Shown here piece after piece: positions 22,998-32,725 of a stretch of 64,000 bases of DNA. The notes under the pieces are model-generated. The model had not been told where the DNA came from. It did not search any database and saw only the letters and a list, made by a program, of their open reading frames with translations. Every line of letters starts with the position of its first letter. Position 1 is the stretch's first letter. The stretch comes from Pseudomonadota bacterium (GTDB lineage Bacteria > Desulfobacterota > Desulfovibrionia > Desulfovibrionales > Desulfovibrionaceae): contig JAEZYD010000025.1 in the NCBI GenBank assembly GCA_023419375.1, forward strand, positions 91,300 to 155,299. The letters run 5' to 3'. A program made the position numbers and the translations under genes.

Positions 22998-25601
22998 ATG
23001 GACATCAACAAATTTACGGATAAAGCCCGCGAGGCTGTGGGGCAGGCCCAGAGCATTGCCGCGGGCATGGGCCATCAGGAAACGGATGCCGAGCATCTGG
23101 CCCTGGCCCTTGTACAGCAGGAAAACGGCATCGTGCCGCGCATTCTGGAACAGATGGGCGTGCAGCCCAAGGCGCTCAGCGTCGCCATCGAGGGCGCGCT
23201 GCGCAAGCGGCCTTCTGTTTCCGGCGGCGGCATGGACCCCACCAAGATCATGATTACCCAGCGGCTGGCAAAAATTCTGGGCGATGCGCAGAACGAAGCC
23301 AACCGCATGAAGGACGAATACGTAAGCGTTGACCACCTGTTTGCCGCGCTTACCGATGTTGCGCCCTCCTCGCCCCTTGGCGAAGTGTTCAAGGAATACA
23401 AGATCGCCCGCGCCCGTTTTGTGGCAGCCATGGAAGAGCTGCGCGGCGGCGCGCGCGTGACCAGCTCCACCCCTGAAGACACCTTTGAGGCGCTGACCAA
23501 GTACGCCCGCGATCTCGTGGAAGCAGCCCGTCAGGGCAAGATGGACCCGGTCATTGGCCGCGATTCCGAGATCCGCCGCGTTATCCGCATTCTCTCGCGC
23601 CGCACCAAGAACAACCCGGTGCTCATAGGCGAGGCGGGCGTTGGCAAAACCGCCATCGTGGAAGGTCTGGCCTTCCGCATCGTCAAGGGCGACGTGCCGG
23701 AAGGCCTCAAGGGCCGCAAGCTCTTTGCCCTTGATATGGGCGCGCTCATTGCCGGCGCCAAGTACCGCGGCGAATTCGAGGAACGCCTCAAGGCAGTGCT
23801 CAACGAGGTGGAAAAGAGCGAAGGGCAGATCATTCTGTTCATCGACGAACTGCACACCATTGTGGGCGCGGGCAAAACAGAAGGCGCAATGGACGCGGGC
23901 AATCTGCTCAAGCCCATGCTGGCGCGCGGCGAGCTGCACTGCATCGGCGCAACCACTGTGGACGAGTACCGCAAGTATATTGAAAAAGACCCGGCTCTGG
24001 AACGCCGCTTCCAGCCCGTCATGGTTGAAGAACCCACGGTGGAGGACGCCATCTCCATCCTGCGCGGGCTGAAAGAACGCTTCGAGGTGCACCACGGCGT
24101 GCGCATCAGCGACTCGGCCATTGTTGAAGCGGTGGTGCTTTCGCACCGCTACATCACCGACCGTCAGCTGCCGGACAAGGCCATTGACCTCATTGACGAG
24201 GCCGCAGCCATGATCCGCACAGAGATCGACTCGCTGCCCGCTGATCTGGACGAAGTGAACCGCAAGGTCATGCAGCTCGAAATCGAGCGCGAAGCCCTGC
24301 GCCGCGAAACAGACGCCGCCTCGCGCGAGCGCCTTGAAAAGCTTGAGAACGAACTGGCCGATCTGCGCGCCCAGCAGGCCAACATGCGCAAACAGTGGGA
24401 GACTGAAAAAGGCTCCATCGACCACGTGCGTGAAATCAAGGAGCAGATCGAGCAGACCAAGCTTGCCATTGAGCAGGCCGAGCGCGCCTACGACCTCAAC
24501 AAGGCTGCCGAGCTCAAGTACTCCAAGCTGCTTGAGCTGGAAAAGAAGCTGGCCGCAGCGTCCGGCGCAGGAGCCGAGAGCGAAGGCCCCCGCCTGCTCA
24601 AGGAAGAAGTGCGCCCCGACGACGTGGCCGAGATTGTGGGCAAGTGGACGGGCATTCCGGTAACGCGCCTGCTTGAATCCGAACGCGAAAAGCTGCTGCG
24701 CCTGGGCGACCAGCTGCACGAGCGCGTGGTGGGTCAGGACGAGGCCGTGACAGCCGTGGCCGATGCCGTGCTGCGCGCCCGCGCGGGGCTTTCCGACCCG
24801 GCGCGGCCCACAGGCTCGTTCATCTTCCTTGGCCCCACGGGCGTGGGCAAGACCGAGCTTTCCAAGGCTTTGGCCGAGGCGCTCTTTGATACGGAAGACA
24901 ACATGGTGCGGCTCGACATGAGCGAATACATGGAGAAGCACTCCGTATCGCGGCTCATCGGCGCGCCTCCAGGATACGTGGGCTATGACGAAGGCGGTCA
25001 GCTTACCGAGGCCGTGCGCCGCAAGCCCTACTCCGTCATCCTGTTTGACGAGATTGAAAAGGCGCATCCCGATGTGTTCAACACCCTGTTGCAACTGCTG
25101 GACGATGGACGCCTTACGGACAGTCAGGGACGCACGGTGGACTTTCGCAACTGCATAGTCATCATGACCTCCAACATCGGCTCCATGCACCTGCTGGACG
25201 GCATCTCTGCCGACGGCTCGCTGAAGGAAGGCGCGAGGGAAAGGGTCATGGAGGATCTGCGGGCGCACTTCCGCCCCGAGTTCCTCAACCGTGTGGACGA
25301 AACCGTGGTCTTTCTGCCCCTGCGGCGCGACCAGATTGCACGCATTGTGGATCTTCAGGTCAACCGGCTGCGCAAGCGGCTTGAAGACCGCAAGATCAGG
25401 CTTGAACTTACTGATGCGGCCCGCAAGTTTATTGGCGATGCTGGTTACGACCCTGTGTACGGCGCGCGGCCCCTCAAGCGCTACGTGCAGCAGGCTGTGG
25501 AAACCCCGCTTGCCAAGGAACTGGTGGGCGGCAAAATCCGCGACGGCCAGTGCGTCACTGTGGACGCCACGGACGACAAGCTGACCTTCCGGGCCGAGTA
25601 A
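22998..25601 (+). CDS. clpB: ClpB disaggregase
   Basis: 867 residues, hexameric AAA+ ATPase that with DnaK dissolves protein aggregates. The N-domain of paired Clp-N repeats (1-145) is followed by NBD1 with Walker A GEAGVGKT (211-218) and Walker B ILFIDELHT. The coiled-coil M-domain (about 405-525: LEIEREALRRETDAASRERLEKL...) marks ClpB rather than ClpA. NBD2 has Walker A GPTGVGKTE (about 612-620) and VILFDEIEKAHPD. No ClpP-binding IGF loop was noticed. GGAGG precedes the ATG at 22998. Third gene of the chaperone operon, followed by a 16-bp stem terminator. Confidence 0.97.
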   Translation: MDINKFTDKAREAVGQAQSIAAGMGHQETDAEHLALALVQQENGIVPRILEQMGVQPKALSVAIEGALRKRPSVSGGGMDPTKIMITQRLAKILGDAQNEANRMKDEYVSVDHLFAALTDVAPSSPLGEVFKEYKIARARFVAAMEELRGGARVTSSTPEDTFEALTKYARDLVEAARQGKMDPVIGRDSEIRRVIRILSRRTKNNPVLIGEAGVGKTAIVEGLAFRIVKGDVPEGLKGRKLFALDMGALIAGAKYRGEFEERLKAVLNEVEKSEGQIILFIDELHTIVGAGKTEGAMDAGNLLKPMLARGELHCIGATTVDEYRKYIEKDPALERRFQPVMVEEPTVEDAISILRGLKERFEVHHGVRISDSAIVEAVVLSHRYITDRQLPDKAIDLIDEAAAMIRTEIDSLPADLDEVNRKVMQLEIEREALRRETDAASRERLEKLENELADLRAQQANMRKQWETEKGSIDHVREIKEQIEQTKLAIEQAERAYDLNKAAELKYSKLLELEKKLAAASGAGAESEGPRLLKEEVRPDDVAEIVGKWTGIPVTRLLESEREKLLRLGDQLHERVVGQDEAVTAVADAVLRARAGLSDPARPTGSFIFLGPTGVGKTELSKALAEALFDTEDNMVRLDMSEYMEKHSVSRLIGAPPGYVGYDEGGQLTEAVRRKPYSVILFDEIEKAHPDVFNTLLQLLDDGRLTDSQGRTVDFRNCIVIMTSNIGSMHLLDGISADGSLKEGARERVMEDLRAHFRPEFLNRVDETVVFLPLRRDQIARIVDLQVNRLRKRLEDRKIRLELTDAARKFIGDAGYDPVYGARPLKRYVQQAVETPLAKELVGGKIRDGQCVTVDATDDKLTFRAE

Positions 25602-25635
25602 GCGCGCACGGATAACAGTTTAGCAGCCTAAAATC

Positions 25636-25671
25636 ATGAGGCCCACACGAACCATTTCGTGTGGGCCTCAT
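25636..25671. terminator. Bidirectional stem-loop between clpB and the phosphatase gene
   Basis: Perfect 16-bp stem (25636-25651 with 25656-25671, outer arms ATGAGG.../...CCTCAT) and a 4-base loop. It lies between convergent genes and can serve both directions. Confidence 0.8.
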
Positions 25672-25777
25672 TTATTGGGGGGTAGGGATGCGGGACAGGT
25701 TGCGCGGGATATCTGGCGGAATATCCCGCTGAATGTCAGCTCACTGCGTCAGGCGGCAAAACCGCTGGCGCTTCGGG

Positions 25778-26845
25778 CTACTGAATTTCTTCGGGCTTGA
25801 CCACAAGCCAGTTCTTGTCGGCGGTGACGGGCTGGCCCAGTTCCTTCTGGCGGGCAGCGGCCTTGGTCCACATGCCTTCCATCTTTTTCATGGCGCTGTC
25901 TTTGCGGTTGATCCACACGCGCGCGCCGCCCTTTTCCACGTCCACGCCGTTCAGCAGCATGTAACCGTCAGAAATGGGCGTGTCGCCGCCCACGATGATG
26001 GGCTTTTTCCACTGGTCGATGTAGCCGAGGATGGTGCCCATCTTGCCTTCATACCAGGTCATGGGATTCATGAGGTAGGTGGTGAGCAGCATGTCGAGGT
26101 TCTTTTTCTGGTCGTACTGGCCCTTTTCGATCTGGAGGCGCGAGGTGGTCAGAGCGCCGCTGGCGGGATCCTTGAGCAGCATGGTCACGCCAATGACGTT
26201 TTCAGGCTTGACGTTGTAACCATACTTGGGATCGCTGGCCACCATGCGCACCAGTTCTTCACTGGCGGCTGTCATAACATACACGTTGATGCCGTTTTCC
26301 ATCAGCTTGGCGTACAGTTCCTGCATGCCGGTGAAGGGCTTGGGCGGATTGATGCTGGCTTCTTTCACGGTGTCGCCGCTGTAATACTTGGCCTTGAGGG
26401 GCTTTTTGTATTCCATGAGGCCGTCCACATGGCCCTTGAGTTCCTTAAGCGTGAAGCCCGCAAAAACCTGCGCAACCCAGGGGTAGCAGATGAGGTCTTC
26501 CGTTTCGCACAGGCGGTAGTAGTAGCTGACCAGACCTTCCTTGAAGTCCTTGGTATCCTTGAAGGGAATGAGGCGCAGTTCCTGTGGCAGCTTTTCGCGG
26601 GAGAGCGCGCCCTTCATTTCCATGTAGGCCAGCAGGGATTCTTCCAGATCATAGCGGTAGCTCGTGTTGTCCATGTCAAAAACGGCAAAGTTGCCCTGAT
26701 TGGCATTTTTTTCAATCACCTTGTCGAGCTGTTCTTTCACAGGGGCGGGCCAGTGCTTCAGCTCTGTAGCGGCGTTGGCCGACTGGCTGAGCGTGAATGC
26801 AAAGACAAAGCAACTGACAAACAATGCAAGGCAAATTTTTTTCAT
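25778..26845 (-). CDS. Secreted HAD phosphatase resembling phosphorylcholine phosphatase (PchP)
   Basis: 355 residues with signal peptide (about 1-26, ending SANA-A). HAD motifs: I FDMDNT with nucleophile Asp57; II TAAS (about 190-194); III GGDTPISD (about 286-293). DMDNT, TAA and GDTP-x-SD are the signatures described for Pseudomonas aeruginosa PchP, which frees choline from phosphorylcholine in the periplasm. Gut Desulfovibrio ferment choline, so a periplasmic choline-releasing enzyme would make sense; the substrate is inferred. Start chosen at 26845, where a normal signal peptide begins. It is a single gene with terminators on both sides. Confidence 0.8.
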   Translation of the reverse strand: MKKICLALFVSCFVFAFTLSQSANAATELKHWPAPVKEQLDKVIEKNANQGNFAVFDMDNTSYRYDLEESLLAYMEMKGALSREKLPQELRLIPFKDTKDFKEGLVSYYYRLCETEDLICYPWVAQVFAGFTLKELKGHVDGLMEYKKPLKAKYYSGDTVKEASINPPKPFTGMQELYAKLMENGINVYVMTAASEELVRMVASDPKYGYNVKPENVIGVTMLLKDPASGALTTSRLQIEKGQYDQKKNLDMLLTTYLMNPMTWYEGKMGTILGYIDQWKKPIIVGGDTPISDGYMLLNGVDVEKGGARVWINRKDSAMKKMEGMWTKAAARQKELGQPVTADKNWLVVKPEEIQ

Positions 26846-27116
26846 CACACGACTCCAGACGTTAAACGTAAACAATCCCCAAAAAATACATATCGGCCCA
26901 CAAACCCTTTCAGATGTATTTTCAGCACCTGCCAGATGCTCAAATGGCTATTTCAGTCCAGCGTAACCTTCCAGTGCAGGGGAAAGTCAACGGGGGTTTT
27001 CATATCTTGTTAAGCTGTAAAGGAACGCCCCCTCGCAAACCGCAAAACGGCAAAAATGCACCGCAGCCGTGGATAAATTGAGATAGAATTTTTCAGCGCG
27101 GCCCCTGAAAATACGC
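26846..27116. other. Intergenic region upstream of the phosphatase gene
   Basis: No gene is seen here. The segment carries the upstream DNA of the leftward phosphatase gene and is moderately AT-rich around 26870-26900 and 27060-27095. No clear promoter or operator could be fixed by eye. Confidence 0.4.
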
Positions 27117-27150
27117 AGAGAGGGGATTCCCGTACAGGAATCCCCTCTCT
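27117..27150 (-). terminator. Terminator after gldA
   Basis: Perfect 14-bp stem AGAGAGGGGATTCC (27117-27130) / GGAATCCCCTCTCT (27137-27150) with a 6-base loop. On the minus strand only a weak T-rich tract follows, but it closes the murJ-ftsY-gldA unit. Confidence 0.65.
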
Positions 27151-27195
27151 ATTGCTGACAAATTCAGCTTGGGCGGCTTGCGCCGCAGGATGGTT

Positions 27196-28320
27196 TTAGC
27201 TTCTGAATGCGTTGCCCAGAGCGTCTGCCGCCATAATGGCCGCAGCTACGCTCTCTTCCGTAATGGGAAAGGGCATGGCGTGGATGGATTCCTCGGGCAG
27301 GCAGGCCTTGCGGGCCACCTTGCGCAGAGCTTCGGGGCTGATGTCCGTAATGCCGATGTCGCTCAGGCACACGGGCAGGCCCACCGAGGTGCAGAAGCCC
27401 AGCACTTCGTCCAGTTCTTCCGTGGGGGAGTTTTCCAGCACCAGTTGCACCAGCGTGCCAAAGGCGACCTTTTCGCCGTGCAGGTAGGTGTGGGTTTCTT
27501 CCAGCGCGGTCAGGCCATCGTGCACGGCATGGGCTGCCGCAAGGCCGCCGCTCTCAAAGCCCAGACCGGAAAGCAGGGAGTTGGCTTCAATGATGTTTTC
27601 CAGCGCAGGCGTCGCCATCTTGGCCTGACAGGCCAGCACGGCCTTGTAGCCGTCATCCAGCAGGGTGCGGTAGCAGGTGGCGGCAAGTGCTTGCGCTGCA
27701 AGGGTGCCTCTGGCCGGTGGGCAGTCGCCCGTGCGCGCGCCGCAGGGCAGCCCCGCATTGACGGGAGCGCACGAGCGCACGTTGGCCCGCGCCTCAAAAT
27801 ATGTGGAAAGGGCATCGCCCATGCCCGACACCAGATAACGCACCGGCGAAGCGGCAATGATGGAAACGTCCATCAGCACCACATCGGGATTGCGGGGAAA
27901 ATAGGCGTAATCTTCCATTTCGCCGTCTGGCGTGTAGATCACCGCGGAGTGGCTTGTGGGCGCGTCCGTAGCCGCTGTGGTGGGCACCACAATGACCCCC
28001 TGCCCCGCCGCAACGCAACGCGCAGTGTCCAGCGCCTTGCCGCCGCCAAGCCCCACGGTGCAGTGGCAGGAATGCTGACGCGCCAGCTCGCCAAGGCGGG
28101 CTATTTCAACGCGCGAGCATTCGCCCTGGAATTCCGTTTCCACAAAGGTCACGCCAAATTTGGCCGCTGTGGCGTCCAGCGTCTGGCGCACCCTGTTCAC
28201 GCTGCTTTCCGTGGCTACCAGCAGGGCTTTTGTGCCGTACTGCCGCACAAAATACCCAAGGTTGAGCAGTTCGTTCTCGCCCTGCACATACTTGGACGGA
28301 CAGATAAACGCTCTTCTCAT
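27196..28320 (-). CDS. gldA: Glycerol dehydrogenase
   Basis: 374 residues of the iron-type alcohol dehydrogenase/GldA family, oxidising glycerol to dihydroxyacetone with NAD. Visible: the NAD-binding GLGGGKALDTAR (about 88-99), metal-ligand segments SGMGDALSTYFEA (Asp), AAHAVHDGL (His) and THTYLHGEKVAFG (His), and the conserved PTTAATDAPTS. The start at 28320 (MRRAFICPSKYVQG) has GGAG six bases upstream; a longer in-frame start has none. It follows ftsY by 57 bases on the same strand and is the last gene before the terminator, so it may share that transcript. Confidence 0.94.
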   Translation of the reverse strand: MRRAFICPSKYVQGENELLNLGYFVRQYGTKALLVATESSVNRVRQTLDATAAKFGVTFVETEFQGECSRVEIARLGELARQHSCHCTVGLGGGKALDTARCVAAGQGVIVVPTTAATDAPTSHSAVIYTPDGEMEDYAYFPRNPDVVLMDVSIIAASPVRYLVSGMGDALSTYFEARANVRSCAPVNAGLPCGARTGDCPPARGTLAAQALAATCYRTLLDDGYKAVLACQAKMATPALENIIEANSLLSGLGFESGGLAAAHAVHDGLTALEETHTYLHGEKVAFGTLVQLVLENSPTEELDEVLGFCTSVGLPVCLSDIGITDISPEALRKVARKACLPEESIHAMPFPITEESVAAAIMAADALGNAFRS

Positions 28321-28377
28321 GGCATGCTCCGCTTCCGGCAATCGCGCCGGCATTGCAGGTTTGAATCCTGACCGGGC

Positions 28378-29772
28378 CTACGCGTCTTCCTTCACGCCCA
28401 GCAGGGCGCGGGCATAATCCTCGCCGCTGAAGGGACGCAGGTCTTCCATTTTTTCGCCAAGGCCCACATAGGTGATGGGCAGGTGGTGCTGCATGGCAAC
28501 GGCTATGGCTACGCCGCCCTTGGCCGTGCCGTCGAGTTTGGTGATGATGAGTTCATCAATGCCCGCAGCTTCCTTGAACAGTTTGGTTTGCGAAAGGGCG
28601 TTCTGCCCGGTGGTGGCGTCAATCACCAAGATGGTGCGGTGCGGCGCGCCCGCATGCTTTTTGCCAAGCACCTGGCGGATCTTGCTCAGTTCTTCCATCA
28701 GGTTGACCTTGGTCTGCAAGCGGCCAGCGGTATCCACATAGAGCACGTCCACGCCTTCCTGAAGCGCGCGGTCCATGGCCTCGTAAGCCACAGCGGCAGG
28801 GTCGGAACCAGCGGTGCGCGCATGGAACAGCGCCCCTACGCGCCCGGCCCAAACCTGCAACTGCTCGATGGCGGCAGCGCGGAAGGTGTCGGCGGCGGCA
28901 ATCATGACCTTTTTGCCCTGCATACGGTCGCGGTGGGCCAGCTTGGCAATGGTGGTGGTTTTGCCCACGCCGTTGACGCCGATCATCAGCACAACTTCGG
29001 GCTGGTTAACGGCTGCAATGCGGCGCGGCGCGCGAAAGATCTCTTCAACCTCGGCCATGAGCAGTTGGCGCACATTGGCGGATTCCGTAACCTTTTCCTT
29101 GCGGGCGCGCTCTTTCAGGCGTTCCACCAGTTCAATGGAAGGCTCGTAGCCAAGGTCGGCCATGATAAAAAGTTCTTCCAGCTCTTCCCAGAAGGCGTCG
29201 TCCAGTTCGCCATGCCCGGCAAACAACGCGTCCAACCCCTTGGAAAACTGCTCGCGGGTGCGCGAAAGGCCCTGACTGATCTTGAGAAACAAACGGTTGC
29301 GCTCGTCCTCTTCGTCTTCCATATCAAGGGCAAGAGCCAGACGGTACTGCAATTCAGAACGGAATTCCTCCACCTGCCGATAATCCATGCGGGCGAGCCA
29401 TTCCTGAAAATCACGCACAAAGTTCTGCGCTTCGGCCTCCGGGGCATCAAGGGCGCGCAATAAAAAGAACAGACGCTGCCACAACAGGTCGCCCGCCTCA
29501 TCCACGCCCTCAAGCACAATGCCGAGCCATACGGAAAGCCTAGGCTCGGCCTCGCGCAGCCGCAGGGTAAGGGCCTCATCAGCGGCGGATGCCGCAAAGG
29601 GCTGGGCAGCGGCTTCCACCGCTGGTTTCGCAGCAGGTTCTGCAAGGGATTCAGGTGCGGCAGCACCGGCTGCGCCAGCTTCTGCGTCAATTGTTGCGGG
29701 CGCTTCCTGCGCCGCATTGGCCGCATCTTCCGCACCGCCGAACATCTTTTTTATGGCAGAGAAAAAACCCAT
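28378..29772 (-). CDS. ftsY: Signal recognition particle receptor FtsY
   Basis: 464 residues. A variable acidic/Ala-rich N-terminal A-domain (about 1-160) is followed by the NG domain: four-helix N part, Walker A GVNGVGKTTTIAKLA (about 265-279), DTAGRLQTKVNLMEEL (G3) and TKLDGTAKGG (G4/G5). It receives ribosome-nascent chain complexes from Ffh/4.5S RNA at the membrane for co-translational insertion. Overlaps nothing; ten bases separate it from the upstream membrane protein gene. Confidence 0.97.
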   Translation of the reverse strand: MGFFSAIKKMFGGAEDAANAAQEAPATIDAEAGAAGAAAPESLAEPAAKPAVEAAAQPFAASAADEALTLRLREAEPRLSVWLGIVLEGVDEAGDLLWQRLFFLLRALDAPEAEAQNFVRDFQEWLARMDYRQVEEFRSELQYRLALALDMEDEEDERNRLFLKISQGLSRTREQFSKGLDALFAGHGELDDAFWEELEELFIMADLGYEPSIELVERLKERARKEKVTESANVRQLLMAEVEEIFRAPRRIAAVNQPEVVLMIGVNGVGKTTTIAKLAHRDRMQGKKVMIAAADTFRAAAIEQLQVWAGRVGALFHARTAGSDPAAVAYEAMDRALQEGVDVLYVDTAGRLQTKVNLMEELSKIRQVLGKKHAGAPHRTILVIDATTGQNALSQTKLFKEAAGIDELIITKLDGTAKGGVAIAVAMQHHLPITYVGLGEKMEDLRPFSGEDYARALLGVKEDA

Positions 29773-29781
29773 ATGATCTCC

Positions 29782-30984
29782 TTATCTTCCGCCCTCTTGC
29801 ACCGAGGGCTTGCTTTCCTTGCGGGCCGCTTGTGCTTCCAAAGCACCCAGAACTTCGCGCAGCGCCAGCACGCATTCTTCCACGGCCTGAGCCGCAGAAG
29901 CGGCGTCAGAGTCATTCACGGCCCACTGCATTGCATGCGCGGCAGAGGCCAGCCGCTCCGCGCCTACGCAGGGCGCTGCTTTTTCAAGAATCCGCCCCAG
30001 GCGGCACAGGTTGTCCGCGTCATCCAGAGCGTAGAGGCGCAGCAGCAAATCAGGGGCCGGGGCAAACGTTCTGCCGAACATACCCGCTGTAACGCGCCAG
30101 GCCTCGGGGCGACGCAGCAAAAAGGCCCGCCCAAGCTCGGCGCTCACAACAGCCCCAGCTGCGATATCTTCGCGCAGTGGCGCGGTGCTCCCGCCCTGCG
30201 CTTCGGCGGTTGGCTGCGATGAAGCCTCATGACTGCGCGCGGCGCTGTTTCCAGCCGAACCAGATTCAAAAATATCTGCAAGGCCGGGTCCCGATGCTGC
30301 CGCATGGGCCGAATCAGCAGCAGGTTCAGCGCCGGACGCCGCAGTGCCGCGCGGCGCGGTACGCTCCAGCAGCAAGGCTTTCAGCCGCGCCAGATCGCCC
30401 CAGTGCCAGAGCAGGGCCAGCAATACCAGGGTTGAAAACAGGGCGGAAAGGCAAAAACGCGCCACTTCCCGCCGGGCCTTCTGGGCCAGATCCTCGTCAG
30501 TAATGCGGGGCGAAAGGTACACTTCCACCGAACCCACGGGGCGGCCTTCCATCTTGAGCGGATTCATGCCCTGCACGCTGTTTTCCGCAATTTCATCGTC
30601 CCAGGGGATGGGTTCCCACTGGTAGTTGCGCCGCTGCCCTTCCAGCATGCCACGCGGCGTCTGCACCTTGATGGCATAGATGGATTCATCGGTCATGGCC
30701 GCCATAACAATGGTGCGCGCGGCCAGTTCGTCCAGCTCCCAGGCGGGCAGGGAAAGCAGGGCCGCCAGTTGCGCTGCGGTACGCCCGGCCTCGCTGCCGA
30801 GGCGGTTTTCCGCCTCCTGCCTGTCCTCGTTGACGTTCCAGACGCCAAGCAGCAGGAACAGCAGCAATGCCGCCACCCATGTTGCCAGGGCAAGCCTGCG
30901 GCGCAGAACGTGTGAGATATTGGGCATATGATTTGCCGCGAGAACCACGCTCCCGCGCTCCTTACTGTTGGTGTGGTCTGCCAT
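29782..30984 (-). CDS. Membrane sensor-like protein with degenerate Hpt-type C-terminus
   Basis: 400 residues, not assignable to a named protein. Membrane segments lie at about 32-49 and 176-195, enclosing a periplasmic sensor-like region (about 50-175: SEAGRTAAQLAALLSLPAWELDELAA, VGSVEVYLSPRITDEDLAQKARRE). After an Ala-rich linker the C-terminus (about 300-385) folds like a phosphotransfer four-helix bundle: RLGRILEKAAPCVGAERLASAAHAM aligns with the Hpt pattern R-L-A-H-T-L-K-G, but the phospho-accepting His is Arg331. The start at 30984 overlaps murJ by 23 bases and lacks a clear ribosome site; 30927 is an alternative. It is sandwiched between murJ and ftsY. Confidence 0.7.
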   Translation of the reverse strand: MADHTNSKERGSVVLAANHMPNISHVLRRRLALATWVAALLLFLLLGVWNVNEDRQEAENRLGSEAGRTAAQLAALLSLPAWELDELAARTIVMAAMTDESIYAIKVQTPRGMLEGQRRNYQWEPIPWDDEIAENSVQGMNPLKMEGRPVGSVEVYLSPRITDEDLAQKARREVARFCLSALFSTLVLLALLWHWGDLARLKALLLERTAPRGTAASGAEPAADSAHAAASGPGLADIFESGSAGNSAARSHEASSQPTAEAQGGSTAPLREDIAAGAVVSAELGRAFLLRRPEAWRVTAGMFGRTFAPAPDLLLRLYALDDADNLCRLGRILEKAAPCVGAERLASAAHAMQWAVNDSDAASAAQAVEECVLALREVLGALEAQAARKESKPSVQEGGR

Positions 30985-32725
30985 GCAGACGGTGCGCCAG
31001 TGCGCGGGCAGCCGCAAGGGCATCAGCATCGTGCAGAACAAACAGACAAACAGCCCAGGCCGTTGCGCCGCCAATGATGGCAAGGGCAAGCCCCAGCCAG
31101 ATGCCGCGCCCGTGCAGCAGTTCCAGCAATTGCCACGCGGCAAGGGCCGTGGCTGCAGCTGCGGCGCATTGACGCAGTACCGCACCCGCTGAAGGCAGAC
31201 ATACGCTGGCGGATGCCATGCCCGAGGAACTTTTTTTCAGCGCCCTGTCCAGAATGCACAACAAAAAGCCGCATTGCAGCCACAGGCCAAGGCTTACGGC
31301 CAGTGCCGGAGCCATGACGCCAAGGCTGCCCGAAAGACTATGGACCAGTGCGGCCCCGACCGCAAGCGTAGCAACCACGGCCCATACAGCGCTGACCGCT
31401 GTGCGCCGTACCTCGCCAAGCGCATTGCAGGCCGCCAGCAGGGAGCGGTTGATGGCAAAGGCGGGCAGGCCCGGCAAATAAGCCCACAGGGCAAGGCCTG
31501 TTTCGTAAGCGGCGTTGTCGCCAAAAGCTCCATGCCGCAGCAGGCCTTCCACCAGACGCGGCCCCACGGCCCACAATCCTGTGGCGGCTGGCAGGCTCAG
31601 CAGCAGCGTCAAACGCAGGGCCGTGCGCAGCTGATCCGAAAAAAGCGAAAATTCTCTGGCTGCCGCAAGGCGGCTCAACGTGGGCAGACTTGCCATGCCC
31701 AGACACACGCCCACCAGCCCAAGGGGCAGTTCAAGCAGCCGTTCGGCATAGTAGAGGGCAGCCACCTGCCCTCGGCCCAGACTGGATGCCAGAGACATGG
31801 CAGCCAGCATGGCAAGCTGCGGGGCGGAGGCCCCAAGCAGGCCTGCGGGCAGACGGCCAAGGCAGTTCCAGGCGAGGGATGCCGCGCGCCTGCGCAGCGT
31901 GAATGCATCCCTGCTCTCGCTACCCTGCGCGGTATCAGGCCCTTCGTCAGGCCCGGCTTTACGCAAAGGCAGCAAACGCCGCACGGCCAGCCACTGCGCC
32001 AGCCATTGCGCCATACCGCCGCAAAGCATGCCCACAGCCAGAGCCGGAGCCGCAGGCAGCAGGCCCAGGGCAGCCGCCCCTGCAAAACACAGAATGACAA
32101 TATTGAACAGGGCAGGAGAAACAGCGGGCAGCCAGAACACGCCAAGGCTGTGCAAAAGGGCCATGCCAAGAGCCGCCATACCCGCCGCCAGCGTATAGGG
32201 CAGGCAGATGCGCAGCAGATATATGGCCTCCTGCCGTTCCGGTCCATAAAAACCGGGAGCCAGAATATCAGTGAGCCAGGGGGTGGCCACCAGCCCAAGC
32301 ATGGTGAGCAGGGTCAGCACAAGGCCAAGCCTCACAGCCAGAGCGCGGGCCAACAGGCGCATGCTGCGGCTGCGCTCCGCCATCACGGTACGGTCGGGCG
32401 ATGCGCCCATGCGCTCCAGATGCACAAGGCTTGCCGTCAGCGTCATGGAAAGCGATCCTTCGCCCAGCATGCGGCGCAGCACATGGGGCAGCCGCATGGC
32501 AGCCACCAGCGCATCGGCGGCAGCGCCGCCACCCACAAGCCAGGCCATGCTCATGTCGCGCAAAAGGCCAAGCACACGTGAAACAAGGGCAAAGCCGCCC
32601 AAAAGAGCCGCCGTGCGCGCAATGCCGCCAGAATGCCCGGTGGCGTGCTCGGCAGGGCCGGAAGCGCAAGATGAAGGGGATTCCCCTCCCTTGCCATGCG
32701 CGCAGCCGCTTTCAGAAGCGATCAT
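30962..32725 (-). CDS. murJ: Lipid II flippase MurJ
   Basis: 587 residues, 13-14 membrane segments of the MOP superfamily. It begins with GGIARTAALLGGFALVSRVLGLLRDMSMAWLVGGGAAADALVAAMRLPHVLRRMLGEGSLS, the MurJ/MviN signature with the conserved Arg-rich cavity residues. It flips lipid-linked peptidoglycan precursor. The N-terminal 30 residues are Ser/Gly-rich. First gene of the leftward unit murJ / Hpt-like / ftsY / gldA; its stop lies inside the next gene. Confidence 0.93.
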   Translation of the reverse strand: MIASESGCAHGKGGESPSSCASGPAEHATGHSGGIARTAALLGGFALVSRVLGLLRDMSMAWLVGGGAAADALVAAMRLPHVLRRMLGEGSLSMTLTASLVHLERMGASPDRTVMAERSRSMRLLARALAVRLGLVLTLLTMLGLVATPWLTDILAPGFYGPERQEAIYLLRICLPYTLAAGMAALGMALLHSLGVFWLPAVSPALFNIVILCFAGAAALGLLPAAPALAVGMLCGGMAQWLAQWLAVRRLLPLRKAGPDEGPDTAQGSESRDAFTLRRRAASLAWNCLGRLPAGLLGASAPQLAMLAAMSLASSLGRGQVAALYYAERLLELPLGLVGVCLGMASLPTLSRLAAAREFSLFSDQLRTALRLTLLLSLPAATGLWAVGPRLVEGLLRHGAFGDNAAYETGLALWAYLPGLPAFAINRSLLAACNALGEVRRTAVSAVWAVVATLAVGAALVHSLSGSLGVMAPALAVSLGLWLQCGFLLCILDRALKKSSSGMASASVCLPSAGAVLRQCAAAAATALAAWQLLELLHGRGIWLGLALAIIGGATAWAVCLFVLHDADALAAARALAHRLHGRPHQQ

